Assembly: GCA_964463655.1 (NCBI GenBank)
Contig: CAYXDG010000070.1
Span: forward strand, 1-16,766
Direction: 5' to 3'
Length of the DNA stretch: 16,766 nucleotides
Source of the DNA: Halothece sp964463655
Lineage (GTDB): Bacteria; Cyanobacteriota; Cyanobacteriia; Cyanobacteriales; Rubidibacteraceae
Shown piece by piece: positions 1-7,112 of the stretch. Position 1 is the stretch's first letter; each line of letters begins with the position of its first letter. The notes below the pieces were generated by a model that was not told the DNA's origin, made no database searches, and saw only the letters and a program-made list of their open reading frames with translations. Made by a program: the position numbers and the translations under genes.

Positions 1-82
1 TGCGGATGGCGAGACTCGAACTCGCAAGGCGTGAGCCACACGCCCCTCAAGCGTGCGTGTCTACCAATTCCACCACATCCGC
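1..82 (-). tRNA. tRNA-Leu (anticodon GAG)
   Basis: Read on the minus strand this is a complete class II tRNA body. The 7-bp acceptor stem pairs GCGGATG with CATCCGC and is followed by the discriminator A at position 1. The D-arm contains TGGTGGAATTGGTAGAC, typical of leucine tRNAs. The anticodon stem CACGC/GCGTG closes a TTGAGGG loop, which gives anticodon GAG (reads CUC and CUU). The long variable arm has a GGC/GCC stem, and the T-arm is GCGAG-TTCGAGT-CTCGC. The window ends at the discriminator base, so it cannot be seen whether CCA is encoded. Confidence 0.97.
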
Positions 83-255
83 GAAGATGCCACCAGTTTT
101 TTTACAGACCTTTATCAGTGTAACACATCAATCTGCTTTTTGGAAATGAAGCATCTAGAAAAATTTCTTGCTGTCTTGCTTAAACTTGTGTTCCCCTCTT
201 CAGATATGCTAGTAAACGGTGATCAATCGTCAGAATCATTTAGGAGTTATTGTTC

Positions 256-582
256 ATGGTTGGCATAATTAAAAATTTATTTGGTGGTAAAGAAAATTAT
301 TACGCAGAGTTAGAAGAAGACCAAGGGAAATCAAGCGAAACTGAGGTAAAAGAAGCGAAAGAGGAGCAAGACGCTCAGTCTGAACCTGCACCAGTTTCCT
401 CCCCTCAGCCTCCAGTAATGGCTCAAAATAATGGTCAGCCCCAAATGGAGGAGTTAAGAGGAGAAACGTTCGCTCCCACTTATTTAATTCCGCAAGCGAC
501 GACTCCTCGTCGCCGTCCAGGGGTCAATATGAGTCAGTTTCTCGATTTAGCCCGTGAGATGAATACTCGTCGCAATCAATAA
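256..582 (+). CDS. Small conserved cyanobacterial-type hypothetical protein
   Basis: This encodes a 108-residue soluble protein of unknown function. I chose ATG 256 because AGGAG at 242-246 sits 9 bases ahead of it; a TTG six bases upstream is too close to that site. The protein has three parts. The N-terminus (about 1-17) is short, hydrophobic and basic (MVGIIKNLFGGK). The middle (about 18-65) is acidic, then rich in Pro and Gln, and is probably disordered. The conserved-looking C-terminal block (about 70-108) contains FAPTYLIP, then RRRPGVNMSQFLDLAREM. A similar arrangement, with a Phe-Ala-Pro-x-Tyr-Leu segment and a basic RRRPG motif, is one I associate with small cyanobacterial proteins of unknown role. 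No catalytic motif is visible. It is divergent from the tRNA gene and convergent with cbiET. Confidence 0.75.
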   Translation: MVGIIKNLFGGKENYYAELEEDQGKSSETEVKEAKEEQDAQSEPAPVSSPQPPVMAQNNGQPQMEELRGETFAPTYLIPQATTPRRRPGVNMSQFLDLAREMNTRRNQ

Positions 583-601
583 CTTTTTCTTCTTCCTTGA
601 C

Positions 602-616
602 TCCCAAGTTTTGGGA
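602..616. repeat. Short hairpin after the small hypothetical gene
   Basis: TCCCAA (602-607) and TTGGGA (611-616) form a perfect 6-bp stem with a 3-base loop, 20 bases past the stop at 582. No T-run follows on the plus strand. On the minus strand the bases that follow are AAG/GAA-rich, so it is not a canonical intrinsic terminator in either direction. With the palindrome at 625-641 it occupies the space between two convergent genes and may help to end transcription. Confidence 0.35.
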
Positions 617-624
617 TGAGTTAA

Positions 625-648
625 GGTGGGCAATGCCCACCCTACTTG
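625..648. repeat. Dispersed 24-bp palindromic repeat, copy 1
   Basis: GGTGGGCAATGCCCACC (625-641) is a self-complementary core, followed by CTACTTG. The same 24 bases occur in inverse orientation at 7113-7136 with a single mismatch. This copy lies in the gap between convergent genes and its CTA (642-644) supplies the TAG stop codon of cbiET. The length and near identity of two copies in a 17-kb window suggest a small dispersed genomic repeat. A role in transcription termination is possible here but would not explain the second copy. Confidence 0.75.
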
Positions 649-1898
649 TGCTTAATATTTTTGAATGCAGTGAGGATTGTTACAGGATTTAAGGGGGAAA
701 AACGAGTGAGGTGAGCAACGGGAATCGATCGCGCAATTTGTACCTGTAGAGCGCGATCGCGCCATCCCTGTTCCCTGATCCATTGTCTAGCTTGTTCTAA
801 ATGTTCTAAGGTGGCTAAAGCAAAAACAATCTTTCCGTCAGCTACTAATTGATCAGCACAAGCGTCTAAAATCTCGTTTAAATTGCCTCCTGTTCCCCCA
901 ATAAAAACTCGTTCTGGTGGTGCAGAATTAGGCAAATGATCAGGTGCTTTTCCTTCAATTACCGTAACATTTTGGACGTTTAAGCGCTGACAATTTTTTT
1001 GAATTAAAGATGCTCCCATTGCTGTTTTTTCGATCGCATAAACCTGAGTTGTCGGAAATAAACGAGCAATCTCGATCGAGACAGCGCCTGTTCCTGCGCC
1101 AATATCCCAAATAATTTGTTGAGGTTTTAAGGCAAGTTCTGCTAAGATTAAAGGTCTAATTTCTCGTTTGGTCATTAACCCAGGTCGATCGCGATAGGTT
1201 AAGAAAACTTCATCAGATAAGCCAAACTGAGGTAAGGTTTCTAAGTTAGGAACAGGAGATTCTTTGCGAATTAAAATCACCACATTGAGGGCTGAAAATT
1301 GAATTGCTTTAATTGTTTCTAAATCAAAACATTGACAGCTTTCTTCATAACTTTCTAAATTCTCACAAACCCAGATATGATAAGAAAAGGGTAAATCAAG
1401 GGCTGTGATTAACTGCGCGATCGCGCTGGGATTATTTTGATAATCGGTGAGAATTCCAATCTTTTCCTCTCCTCGCTGTAACGCTTTAATTAACGCTTCT
1501 GTACTGCGTCCATGTGCGCTAATGAAGGTTGCATCCTGCCAAGGAATTTTGATCCGATTAAAGGCAATTTGAAGGGAGGATAAATGAGGATAAAAGGTTA
1601 ACTGATGAGGGGGAAATTGTTCTAAGAGAAAGCGACCAAAACCGAAAAATAAAGGATCGCCACTGGCTAAAATAACAATTGTTTCTGAACCATTGAGATA
1701 GGATTTAATCAGCGCGATCGCTGCTTGAAAATTTGTTAAAGGAATCTGTTTTGATGCTTGATCCGAAAAGTAACTTAATTGGCGCTGACTCCCCACTAAA
1801 ACCGTTGCTTGCTTTACAATTTCTCTAACCGTTTCTGTTAATCCTGCTTTGCCATTTAAGCCAATTCCCACGACATGAATCTGTGAATGTTTGCTCAT
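642..1898 (-). CDS. cbiET: Precorrin-6Y C5,15-methyltransferase (decarboxylating), fused CbiE-CbiT
   Basis: This bifunctional cobalamin-pathway enzyme adds methyl groups from S-adenosylmethionine at C5 and C15 of the corrin ring and removes the acetate carboxyl at C12. The 418 residues match the fused CobL/CbiET layout. An N-terminal tetrapyrrole methylase domain (about 6-210) carries HVVGIGLNG and SGDPLFFG (79-86). A C-terminal class I methyltransferase domain (about 228-410) carries the SAM-binding motif DIGAGTG (265-271) and FIGGTGG (332-338). The ATG at 1898 overlaps the TGA of cbiC by 4 bp (ATGA), so the two are very likely translationally coupled. The stop codon lies inside a dispersed repeat (625-648). 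The fused form is widespread, so it does not by itself distinguish aerobic from anaerobic B12 synthesis. Confidence 0.95.
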   Translation of the reverse strand: MSKHSQIHVVGIGLNGKAGLTETVREIVKQATVLVGSQRQLSYFSDQASKQIPLTNFQAAIALIKSYLNGSETIVILASGDPLFFGFGRFLLEQFPPHQLTFYPHLSSLQIAFNRIKIPWQDATFISAHGRSTEALIKALQRGEEKIGILTDYQNNPSAIAQLITALDLPFSYHIWVCENLESYEESCQCFDLETIKAIQFSALNVVILIRKESPVPNLETLPQFGLSDEVFLTYRDRPGLMTKREIRPLILAELALKPQQIIWDIGAGTGAVSIEIARLFPTTQVYAIEKTAMGASLIQKNCQRLNVQNVTVIEGKAPDHLPNSAPPERVFIGGTGGNLNEILDACADQLVADGKIVFALATLEHLEQARQWIREQGWRDRALQVQIARSIPVAHLTRFSPLNPVTILTAFKNIKHK

Positions 1899-2515
1899 GT
1901 TTCCTCATAACTTAACACCAATAAAGCATTAATTATCGCTGCTGCGACACTTGATCCGCCTTTTCTTCCTTGGACAATAATTTTAGGAACATTTATCTCA
2001 GAGAGTGCATTTTTAGATTCAATTACTGATACAAACCCCACAGGTGCGCCAATGATTAAACTGGGCGCTGTCATCCCATTTTTAATAGTTTTACAGAGGG
2101 ATAATAAAGCGGTTGGCGCATTTCCAATCACATAGATTCCTTGGGGATATTCAGCGAAACAATTGAGGATTCCTGTTGCTGTGCGAGTGTTTCCTACAGG
2201 AACAGTTTTCACCTTTTCTAAAGCGCAAATAATAGGATTTTGAAAAGTTTTCTGAACCATTCCTTGAATCCCTTGTTTAACCATTCCCACATCGACAATA
2301 ATCGGTGTTTTTGCTTTCAAGGCTATCATCCCATTTTCAAGGACGCGATCGCTAAAAGTCAAGAGATTTAAAAATCCAAAATCAGCCGTCGCGTGAATCA
2401 CCCGACGAATGACTTGATATTCTTTTTGGGAATATGAATGTTCCCCCACCTCTCGATCGATAATTGCAAAACTTTCTTCAATAATGGGATGATTTAGAGA
2501 TGTTTGTTGTTCCAT
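1895..2515 (-). CDS. cbiC: Precorrin-8X / cobalt-precorrin-8 methylmutase
   Basis: This enzyme catalyses the 1,5-sigmatropic shift of the C11 methyl group to C12, giving hydrogenobyrinate or cobyrinate. The 206 residues from ATG 2515 start with MEQQTSLNHPIIEESF, fitting the CbiC/CobH family. His41 in RRVIHATADFGF is the conserved catalytic histidine (equivalent to His43 of CobH). VPVGNTRTATG and GAPVGFVSVIESK are also typical of the family. The frame stays open upstream to an ATG at 2635, which would add 40 residues. That extension is not family-like and is built from 7-bp repeat DNA (2520-2547, 2629-2656), so I reject it. There is no strong ribosome binding site at 2515. The stop overlaps the cbiET start by 4 bp, and the gap to the upstream gene is 136 bp. 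Confidence 0.93.
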   Translation of the reverse strand: MEQQTSLNHPIIEESFAIIDREVGEHSYSQKEYQVIRRVIHATADFGFLNLLTFSDRVLENGMIALKAKTPIIVDVGMVKQGIQGMVQKTFQNPIICALEKVKTVPVGNTRTATGILNCFAEYPQGIYVIGNAPTALLSLCKTIKNGMTAPSLIIGAPVGFVSVIESKNALSEINVPKIIVQGRKGGSSVAAAIINALLVLSYEET

Positions 2516-2519
2516 CAAT

Positions 2520-2547
2520 TTGTTCTTAGTTCTTAGTTCGTTGTTCT
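2520..2547. repeat. Degenerate heptamer tandem repeat, locus A
   Basis: Four 7-bp units are visible: TTGTTCT, TAGTTCT, TAGTTCG, TTGTTCT. They lie just upstream of the chosen cbiC start. This resembles the short tandemly repeated repetitive (STRR) heptamers known from cyanobacterial intergenic DNA. Confidence 0.65.
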
Positions 2548-2628
2548 TCGGGATACCATTTGTGGTAGTTAACACGGGAACAATGCAGGGGAAAGCAACG
2601 GGCGAAGCACCATAAACCATGAGCGAAT

Positions 2629-2656
2629 AATTCATTATTCATTATTAATTGTTAGT
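2629..2656. repeat. Degenerate heptamer tandem repeat, locus B
   Basis: Four 7-bp units are visible: AATTCAT, TATTCAT, TATTAAT, TGTTAGT. They straddle the 3' end of the phosphoesterase-like gene, whose TAA stop (2652-2654) is in the last unit. The reverse complement of CAT at 2633-2635 is the rejected upstream ATG of cbiC. Two units are shared with the locus at 13069-13096. Confidence 0.65.
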
Positions 2657-3452
2657 TGCTTCCTCCAAAGGTAATGGCGGGATAATCAGGTTCGCGAGTA
2701 AAAGAAGTCATGTCGGAAAATCGTCTTAATTCAGCGCGATCGATGGTTATAAGTTTCGGATCAGCTTCTAGCCATTGGTCGTTAATTGCGGTTAAAATTG
2801 TACAAATCTGATCTCGTTCCGATTCTTTTGGAACTTCTCCAAAATACCCCAAAGTCACATGAGCGAGGAAATGATAATGTTGCTCTAATCCTAAAGCAAG
2901 TAAGCCTTTATTTTGATAAATTGCGCGACGTAAATGAATTAATTGCTGATAAGAATTTTCTTCTTTGGGCAACAATCCAACTACGATCGCGCGGGGACGA
3001 ATAATTAATCCTAATAATTGCCACTGTAATGGTTTAGAAACATAATTTTCCTGCTGATACTGTTCAAAACTCTCAGTAATTTGACTCCGCAGTTGACTTT
3101 CAAAATCGGGATTTTTTTCAACCGCAGATTGAAATTCGTCTCCCCAAATTAAATCTGCTAAAGTTAAATGAAAACTGGAAACAGGAACAGGTAAAATAAA
3201 GTCTTGGGGTAACTGACTGATTAAGCGTTTTTGTGTTTGAGCAAGGTGATGATAAAATTCCTCATTGCTCGCATCATCTTGATATGGCGGTGTGACAACG
3301 CTATAGCCAGGAAATGACCGCGCTTCTACCTGTCCAGATTCATCCCGTTGGAATTTAGGGGACTCCTGAATATTTTTCAGTTGTGTCGGATACAAAGCGG
3401 GTTGCGATAACCGTCCCACTTGTTCTACATACTTTTGATACGCTTCGTCCAA
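2652..3452 (-). CDS. 2H phosphoesterase superfamily protein (DUF1868-like)
   Basis: This is a 266-residue soluble protein with the two His-x-Thr signatures of the 2H (LigT/cyclic phosphodiesterase-like) fold: FHLTL with H95-L-T97 and HVTLGYF with H198-V-T200, about 100 residues apart. In the family these two histidines act on RNA or nucleotide 2'-3' cyclic phosphates or related esters. The substrate here is unknown. The overall layout, including SFPGYSVVTPPY before the first motif, recalls DUF1868 proteins. The start is a TTG at 3452 with AGGAGA about 10 bases upstream; no ATG lies in frame nearby. It is first in the minus-strand group before cbiC, 136 bp apart, and divergent from holA (72 bp). 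Co-transcription with the cobalamin genes is possible but unproven. Confidence 0.8.
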   Translation of the reverse strand: MDEAYQKYVEQVGRLSQPALYPTQLKNIQESPKFQRDESGQVEARSFPGYSVVTPPYQDDASNEEFYHHLAQTQKRLISQLPQDFILPVPVSSFHLTLADLIWGDEFQSAVEKNPDFESQLRSQITESFEQYQQENYVSKPLQWQLLGLIIRPRAIVVGLLPKEENSYQQLIHLRRAIYQNKGLLALGLEQHYHFLAHVTLGYFGEVPKESERDQICTILTAINDQWLEADPKLITIDRAELRRFSDMTSFTREPDYPAITFGGSN

Positions 3453-3524
3453 GGCTTCTATCTCTCCTATAACCCTTATACAACCACAATAAAGGAAAAA
3501 TCAACAAAAAACATCATTTCAATT

Positions 3525-4514
3525 ATGCCAGTTTACTTTTTTTCTGGAGAAGATGAATATCGCTTAACTCAGGCGATCACAGCTTTACGAAACAAGGTGG
3601 TTGATCCACTGTGGAAAGAGTTTAATGAAGACATCATTTCTGGAGACGACCCCGAGGCGATCGCGCAAGCGCTGTCTCAAGCGTTAACGCCTCCATTTGG
3701 CGCAGGAGAGCGCCTTGTCTGGCTTTCAGAGACTACCCTTGCTCAACACTGCTCAGAGGCGATATTATCGCAGTTAGAGCGCACATTTCCTCAAATCCCC
3801 AACACTTCTCATTTGCTACTCACCAGCCAAAAAAAACCTGATGGGCGCTTGAAGTCAACCAAGTTACTTAAAAAATATGCCACCATCAAGGAATTTGGGA
3901 CGATTCCTCCTTGGAAAACAGAAGAGTTGTTAAAACAAGTGGAAACCATTGCGGGCGAAAAAGGGGTAAAGCTGACACAAACCGCTAAAACACAGTTAGC
4001 AGAAGCAGTGGGAAATGATACGCGGTTGTTGGCTCAAGAATTAGAAAAACTGTCTTTGTACGGATTAGAAAAATCAGGGGCGATCGATGAACAGGCGATC
4101 GCGCAATTGGTGAGTGCTAATACCCACAATAGTTTACAATTAGCAACAGCGATCCGTAGTGGCGACACCAACAAAGCACTCCAGTTAGTTGCTGATTTGT
4201 TAAATCGCAATGAACCAGCTTTGAAAATTGTTGCTGTTTTAGTCGGACAATTTCGGACTTGGTTTTGGATCAAGTTGATGCTCGAAAAAGGAGAAAGAGA
4301 TAATCAAGTGATTGCTAAAACTGCAGAAATTAATAACCCAAAACGAGTTTATTTTCTGCGTCAAGAGGTACAATCAATTTCCTTAGACCAGTTTTTAAGC
4401 TCGTTTCCAATTCTCTTAAAATTAGAAGCTGACCTCAAGCGAGGAAGAGAGACAATCACCACTCTCCAAACTAAAGTTATTCAACTCTGTCAGATTTTTA
4501 TAGCCACTGAATAA
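3525..4514 (+). CDS. holA: DNA polymerase III subunit delta
   Basis: This is the clamp-loader delta subunit, which opens the beta sliding clamp at the replication fork. The 329 residues are close to the usual 330-345. I chose ATG 3525 because the protein then starts MPVYFFSGEDEYRL, the expected N-terminus of domain I in this family. The frame is open 105 bases further upstream, but that part is low-complexity and overlaps the divergent gene's start. Family features in order: an AAA-like fold with LLLTSQKKPDGR (no Walker A, as usual for delta), then VGNDTRLLAQELEKLSLY in the middle, and a C-terminal helical collar domain starting near NTHNSLQLATAI. The C-terminal segment includes VLVGQFRTWFWIKLML. 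The ribosome binding site is weak. The gene appears to stand alone, followed by a 287-bp gap. Confidence 0.93.
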   Translation: MPVYFFSGEDEYRLTQAITALRNKVVDPLWKEFNEDIISGDDPEAIAQALSQALTPPFGAGERLVWLSETTLAQHCSEAILSQLERTFPQIPNTSHLLLTSQKKPDGRLKSTKLLKKYATIKEFGTIPPWKTEELLKQVETIAGEKGVKLTQTAKTQLAEAVGNDTRLLAQELEKLSLYGLEKSGAIDEQAIAQLVSANTHNSLQLATAIRSGDTNKALQLVADLLNRNEPALKIVAVLVGQFRTWFWIKLMLEKGERDNQVIAKTAEINNPKRVYFLRQEVQSISLDQFLSSFPILLKLEADLKRGRETITTLQTKVIQLCQIFIATE

Positions 4515-4556
4515 TGAAACCTTTCCATTTAATCATCGTCTAACCTCCCAAACCTA

Positions 4557-4690
4557 ATATAGCAATCTCGAATGAGTTATAAGTGAGATGGTTTCTCCCC
4601 TAACCCCCCTTGAAAGGGTAATCCTCCCTAACCCCTTTTAAGAGTGGGGAAGTAATCAACTTTTTACATTAAGAATTAGAACTGCTATAT
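4557..4690. mobile_element. MITE-like intergenic element bounded by inverted repeats
   Basis: This 134-bp non-coding segment is bounded by ATATAGCA (4557-4564) and its exact inverse TGCTATAT (4683-4690). The inner ends (AATCTCGAAT and ATTAGAACT) are only weakly complementary. The interior holds C-rich and G-rich tracts (CCCCTAACCCCCCTTG, CCTCCCTAACCCC), common in cyanobacterial gene gaps. It encodes nothing I recognise. The boundaries suggest a small non-autonomous element, but a chance inverted repeat is not excluded. Confidence 0.45.
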
Positions 4691-4732
4691 GAGAGATGAA
4701 CAAAACTTCTACACTGACCGATCAATCTAAAG

Positions 4733-4751
4733 CCTCCCTTTAAAAAGGAGG
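4733..4751. repeat. Imperfect hairpin ahead of the DUF4168 gene
   Basis: CCTCC (4733-4737) pairs with GGAGG (4747-4751) and TTT (4739-4741) with AAA (4744-4746), leaving one bulged C and a 2-base loop. It is followed by GTTGGGGGGAT rather than a T-run, so it is not a clear terminator. The rest of the gap 4515-4801 contains no gene I can support. Confidence 0.35.
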
Positions 4752-4801
4752 GTTGGGGGGATCATTACTCACAAAAAACACCCATTAACACAGGAAGCAC
4801 T

Positions 4802-5263
4802 ATGATATTTTTCTATTGTCGAAATTTCATTAAAATGACTTTGATGACTAGCACGATTTGGCTTGCTTTCAATGGGTTAGAGATAGTGCTTAATCAATCT
4901 TTCAATGTTACTTTAATTAGGATGAGCGCGATCGCCCAAGCGCAAGAATTCAGTGAGCAGCAGCTAGAAAGTTACGCTCAAGCAATTCTCGCTATCGAAC
5001 CTCTACGTCAAAAAACATTTCGCGAACTACAGAGGATTCTTGATTCCGAAAAGATTCCAATGATTGCTTGCGATCGCGCTGAGAGCTATGAAAACCTCAA
5101 TCCACAAGCGCGATCGCTGATCATTAACTATTGTAATGAGTCCAAGGCGATCGTGGAAGAAAAAGGCTTAACAGTATCGGAATTTAACAATATTACCAGT
5201 GAGGTCAAATCAAATCCAGACCTCAAGCAACAAGTCCAACAAGAAATGCTGGAGTTAGAGTAA
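4802..5263 (+). CDS. Exported DUF4168-like protein
   Basis: This 153-residue protein of unknown function probably leaves the cytoplasm. ATG 4802 is supported by AGGA at 4792-4795, 6 bases ahead. Residues 1-47 look like a long signal sequence: basic and hydrophobic stretches end in SAIAQAQE, a good signal-peptidase I site after AQA. The mature part is helical and hydrophilic and fits DUF4168: FSEQQLESYAQAILAIEPLRQ near the start and VEEKGLTVSEFNNITSEVKSNPDLKQQV near the end, matching the family's C-terminal 'Glu-Lys-Gly-Leu-x-x-x-Glu-(F/Y)-Asn-x-Ile' block. It has two cysteines in the mature part (C90 and C111). Internal ATGs at residues 12 and 15 would give a shorter signal peptide and remain possible starts. 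The family's role is not established. Confidence 0.8.
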   Translation: MIFFYCRNFIKMTLMTSTIWLAFNGLEIVLNQSFNVTLIRMSAIAQAQEFSEQQLESYAQAILAIEPLRQKTFRELQRILDSEKIPMIACDRAESYENLNPQARSLIINYCNESKAIVEEKGLTVSEFNNITSEVKSNPDLKQQVQQEMLELE

Positions 5264-5350
5264 GCACTCGACCAGTTTATTCATTGGTGTCAAGTGTGTT
5301 CTCACGGAAATTCCTTGCAAACTCAAAATCTTTATGATATCTTAAGACTC

Positions 5351-5372
5351 ATGCAAAACCTTGCATTTTTTT
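5351..5372 (+). terminator. Weak intrinsic-terminator-like hairpin
   Basis: ATGCAA (5351-5356) and TTGCAT (5361-5366) form a perfect stem with a 4-base loop, directly followed by seven T residues. It could end transcription from the DUF4168 gene, or act in the leader of the next gene, whose ATG is 28 bases further on. The stem has only two G-C pairs, so its strength is doubtful. Confidence 0.4.
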
Positions 5373-5399
5373 GGAAAGCATCAAAAAAGGATTGAAAGA

Positions 5400-6401
5400 A
5401 TGAACAATTTCCGATATATTGCCCGATTTGCTGTATTTAGTGCAATTATGGGGTTAATGCTACCTGCTAATGCAGTTGCAAATTTTGACAGCATCCGTGT
5501 TTCCAATCTTTCAGGAAGCAATGATTCAGCTATTACTGCTAGCGATGACCCAACTGGAAGCAATTTCACAGATGACATCTTTTTAGAGAGTCTCAGCTTT
5601 GATAGTGGCAATGCAGTGATTCCTGGCGCTGCTAATTTTGCAGCAGTGGCACGGCTTACTGTATTGAGTGGTCGTGAGGATGATTCAGACGCTAACGTCA
5701 ATGGTGAGTCTGGAATTAATGATGATAATAGTGATGGCGATCCTGATAACTTTGCAAAAGTAGGGCTTGACATTACCACAGATCAAGAAGTGACCAGCGC
5801 TTTTACTCAAGATATTGCTTTATTATCGGCTTTAAGCAGCAGAAGTTTAACCGAAATTGCAGACGGCGAAGGCACTCAACAATATGAACTGCAAATCACC
5901 TTTACTCAAGGTATTGTGGATAACGATAATGGGAATGATCAATTCCCTGAACTTGTCATTTTTGAGCGCGGACTTAATGATGGTGATATCGAGATTGAAT
6001 TAATCAGAGGTGGAACATTTGAAAGTCCAGAGTTTTTTGAGGATGCGATGAATAATCGTCTTCAGTTTAGCGAAGAAAGTAATAACTATGCAGATACAGG
6101 TATCAATATCAGAACCCGAGAAATTGGTAATTTTCAAGAGGTTGGTGTTATCGGTTTAGACCTTAGCGAAGATTTTGGCTTAACCAGTGGCGAACCAGTC
6201 TTCGGGATTATCCTCCGATCAACAGATGGTGGTGCCGATATCAATGGTGCATTTTTGTCTGCTGCGGATATTAGTCAATTTGTTGATGTTCCAGACGAAC
6301 TTCATCAACCCATTCCTTTTGAAACTGAGGGAACAATCGGTTTCCTCGCATTAGGGGGATATCTCTGGTACAGAAAGCATAAAAAGCAGAATCAAGGCTA
6401 A
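5400..6401 (+). CDS. Exported surface protein with exosortase-type (cyanobacterial PEP-CTERM-like) C-terminus
   Basis: This 333-residue protein is probably exported and processed at its C-terminus. ATG 5400 is preferred to an upstream TTG because AAGGA (5387-5391) is 8 bases ahead and the signal peptide then starts cleanly: MNNFRYIARF, a hydrophobic core to about residue 21, then PANAVA with likely cleavage after ANA or AVA. The body is acidic and rich in Asp, Asn, Gly and Ser (for example NDDNSDGDPDN), and could bind calcium. The last 30 residues are tripartite: PIPFE (304-308), a short hydrophobic helix (TIGFLALGGYLWY) and a basic tail (RKHKKQ). This is the arrangement of cyanobacterial exosortase-sorted proteins (XDP/cyano-PEP types). 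No exosortase gene lies in the window. The biological role is unknown, with surface or matrix display likely. Confidence 0.72.
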   Translation: MNNFRYIARFAVFSAIMGLMLPANAVANFDSIRVSNLSGSNDSAITASDDPTGSNFTDDIFLESLSFDSGNAVIPGAANFAAVARLTVLSGREDDSDANVNGESGINDDNSDGDPDNFAKVGLDITTDQEVTSAFTQDIALLSALSSRSLTEIADGEGTQQYELQITFTQGIVDNDNGNDQFPELVIFERGLNDGDIEIELIRGGTFESPEFFEDAMNNRLQFSEESNNYADTGINIRTREIGNFQEVGVIGLDLSEDFGLTSGEPVFGIILRSTDGGADINGAFLSAADISQFVDVPDELHQPIPFETEGTIGFLALGGYLWYRKHKKQNQG

Positions 6402-6488
6402 TTGCTTTCAAGTGTTTTTTTTGAATATAAAATTATAAAGACTACTCTCATCAAATTTGGGAAGCTGACGAGAGCTAGCCTTAAGAGT

Positions 6489-6533
6489 GGTTATGCGATC
6501 GCGTAACCTTAAATCCTAACTTACTTAAGGTTA
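6489..6533. repeat. Two overlapping, mutually exclusive hairpins
   Basis: TAACCTTAA (6504-6512) and TTAAGGTTA (6525-6533) form a perfect 9-bp stem with a 12-base loop. The left arm also pairs with GGTTA (6489-6493) around a HIP1-like centre (GCGATCGCG, 6495-6503). Only one of the two stems can form at a time. The site lies between the 3' ends of two convergent genes (6401 and 6592), so a role at mRNA 3' ends is plausible. No T-run follows either stem directly. Confidence 0.4.
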
Positions 6534-6591
6534 TCAGCTTAATTTATTTAAGCCCTGCGCGATCGTGATTTCTTTATATTTCCAAGAGTCG

Positions 6592-7038
6592 TCAGTTTTG
6601 ATAAAATCGTTCTTGGCTTTTTTCAGCAATCTTCCAATCCTCATTTTCCCCACCAATAATCAACTGTTGAACATTGAGAAAATCATCACTTAACTGACGC
6701 AAAGAATTAATTAAAACATCTAGCGCCACTGGGTCACTTGTTCCTAAATCAAACCAACAGCGTCCCCATGTTTCGCTGTATTCAAATTCTCCCATATTGT
6801 GCATCACAGATAAGAGAGAATTGCTTGCGCTTTCATGGTCATATTCTAAATAACTCAGGTCAACCCCTGTTTCCATCACTTGGAAATTTTCAGCGTTAAA
6901 ACCGCCTAATTTTCCCAGATAAAACCATGAATTAAATAACTCTTCTACATATTGACGTTCGGTAATGGAAGGGATGGTGTCAAACTCAAGCCAAATCCAA
7001 ACATCAAAGGGGTTAAACTCACGAAATATAACTTCCAT
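6592..7038 (-). CDS. DUF3531 family protein
   Basis: This 148-residue soluble protein of unknown function matches DUF3531, a family I know from cyanobacteria and plastid-bearing eukaryotes. The signature is at the N-terminus, with FREFNPFDVWIWLEF, followed by LFNSWFYLGKLGGFNAENFQV. The centre carries acidic and aromatic residues (LSYLEYDHESASN) and GRCWFDLGTSDPVALDVLINSL. No signal peptide, membrane segment or known catalytic motif is visible. The start is ATG 7038, with no convincing Shine-Dalgarno sequence, which is common in cyanobacteria. It faces the surface-protein gene convergently and is divergent from the Rieske oxygenase (203 bp). It looks like a single-gene unit. Confidence 0.82.
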   Translation of the reverse strand: MEVIFREFNPFDVWIWLEFDTIPSITERQYVEELFNSWFYLGKLGGFNAENFQVMETGVDLSYLEYDHESASNSLLSVMHNMGEFEYSETWGRCWFDLGTSDPVALDVLINSLRQLSDDFLNVQQLIIGGENEDWKIAEKSQERFYQN

Positions 7039-7112
7039 ATCTAAAGTTTATCAAGTCATTGCTAAAGTTTGCACACTAAAACAGAGCGTCCCATAATAGA
7101 TAATACCATCTT

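Noticed and set aside
117..122. Minus-strand -10-like TACACT ahead of tRNA-Leu
   Set aside because: The matching -35 (TTCCAA at 17-base spacing) is only half-matching, so a promoter call is not supported.
2516..2635. 40-residue N-terminal extension of CbiC from the ATG at 2635
   Set aside because: The extra residues are not family-like and derive largely from heptamer-repeat DNA; ATG 2515 gives the normal CbiC length and N-terminus.
2516..2651. Possible cobalamin riboswitch ahead of cbiC
   Set aside because: I found no recognisable B12-box or conserved core pattern in this 136-bp gap.
3420..3524. 35-residue extension of HolA upstream of ATG 3525
   Set aside because: It lies in the divergent gene's start and is low-complexity, whereas MPVYFFSGEDEY is the expected family N-terminus.
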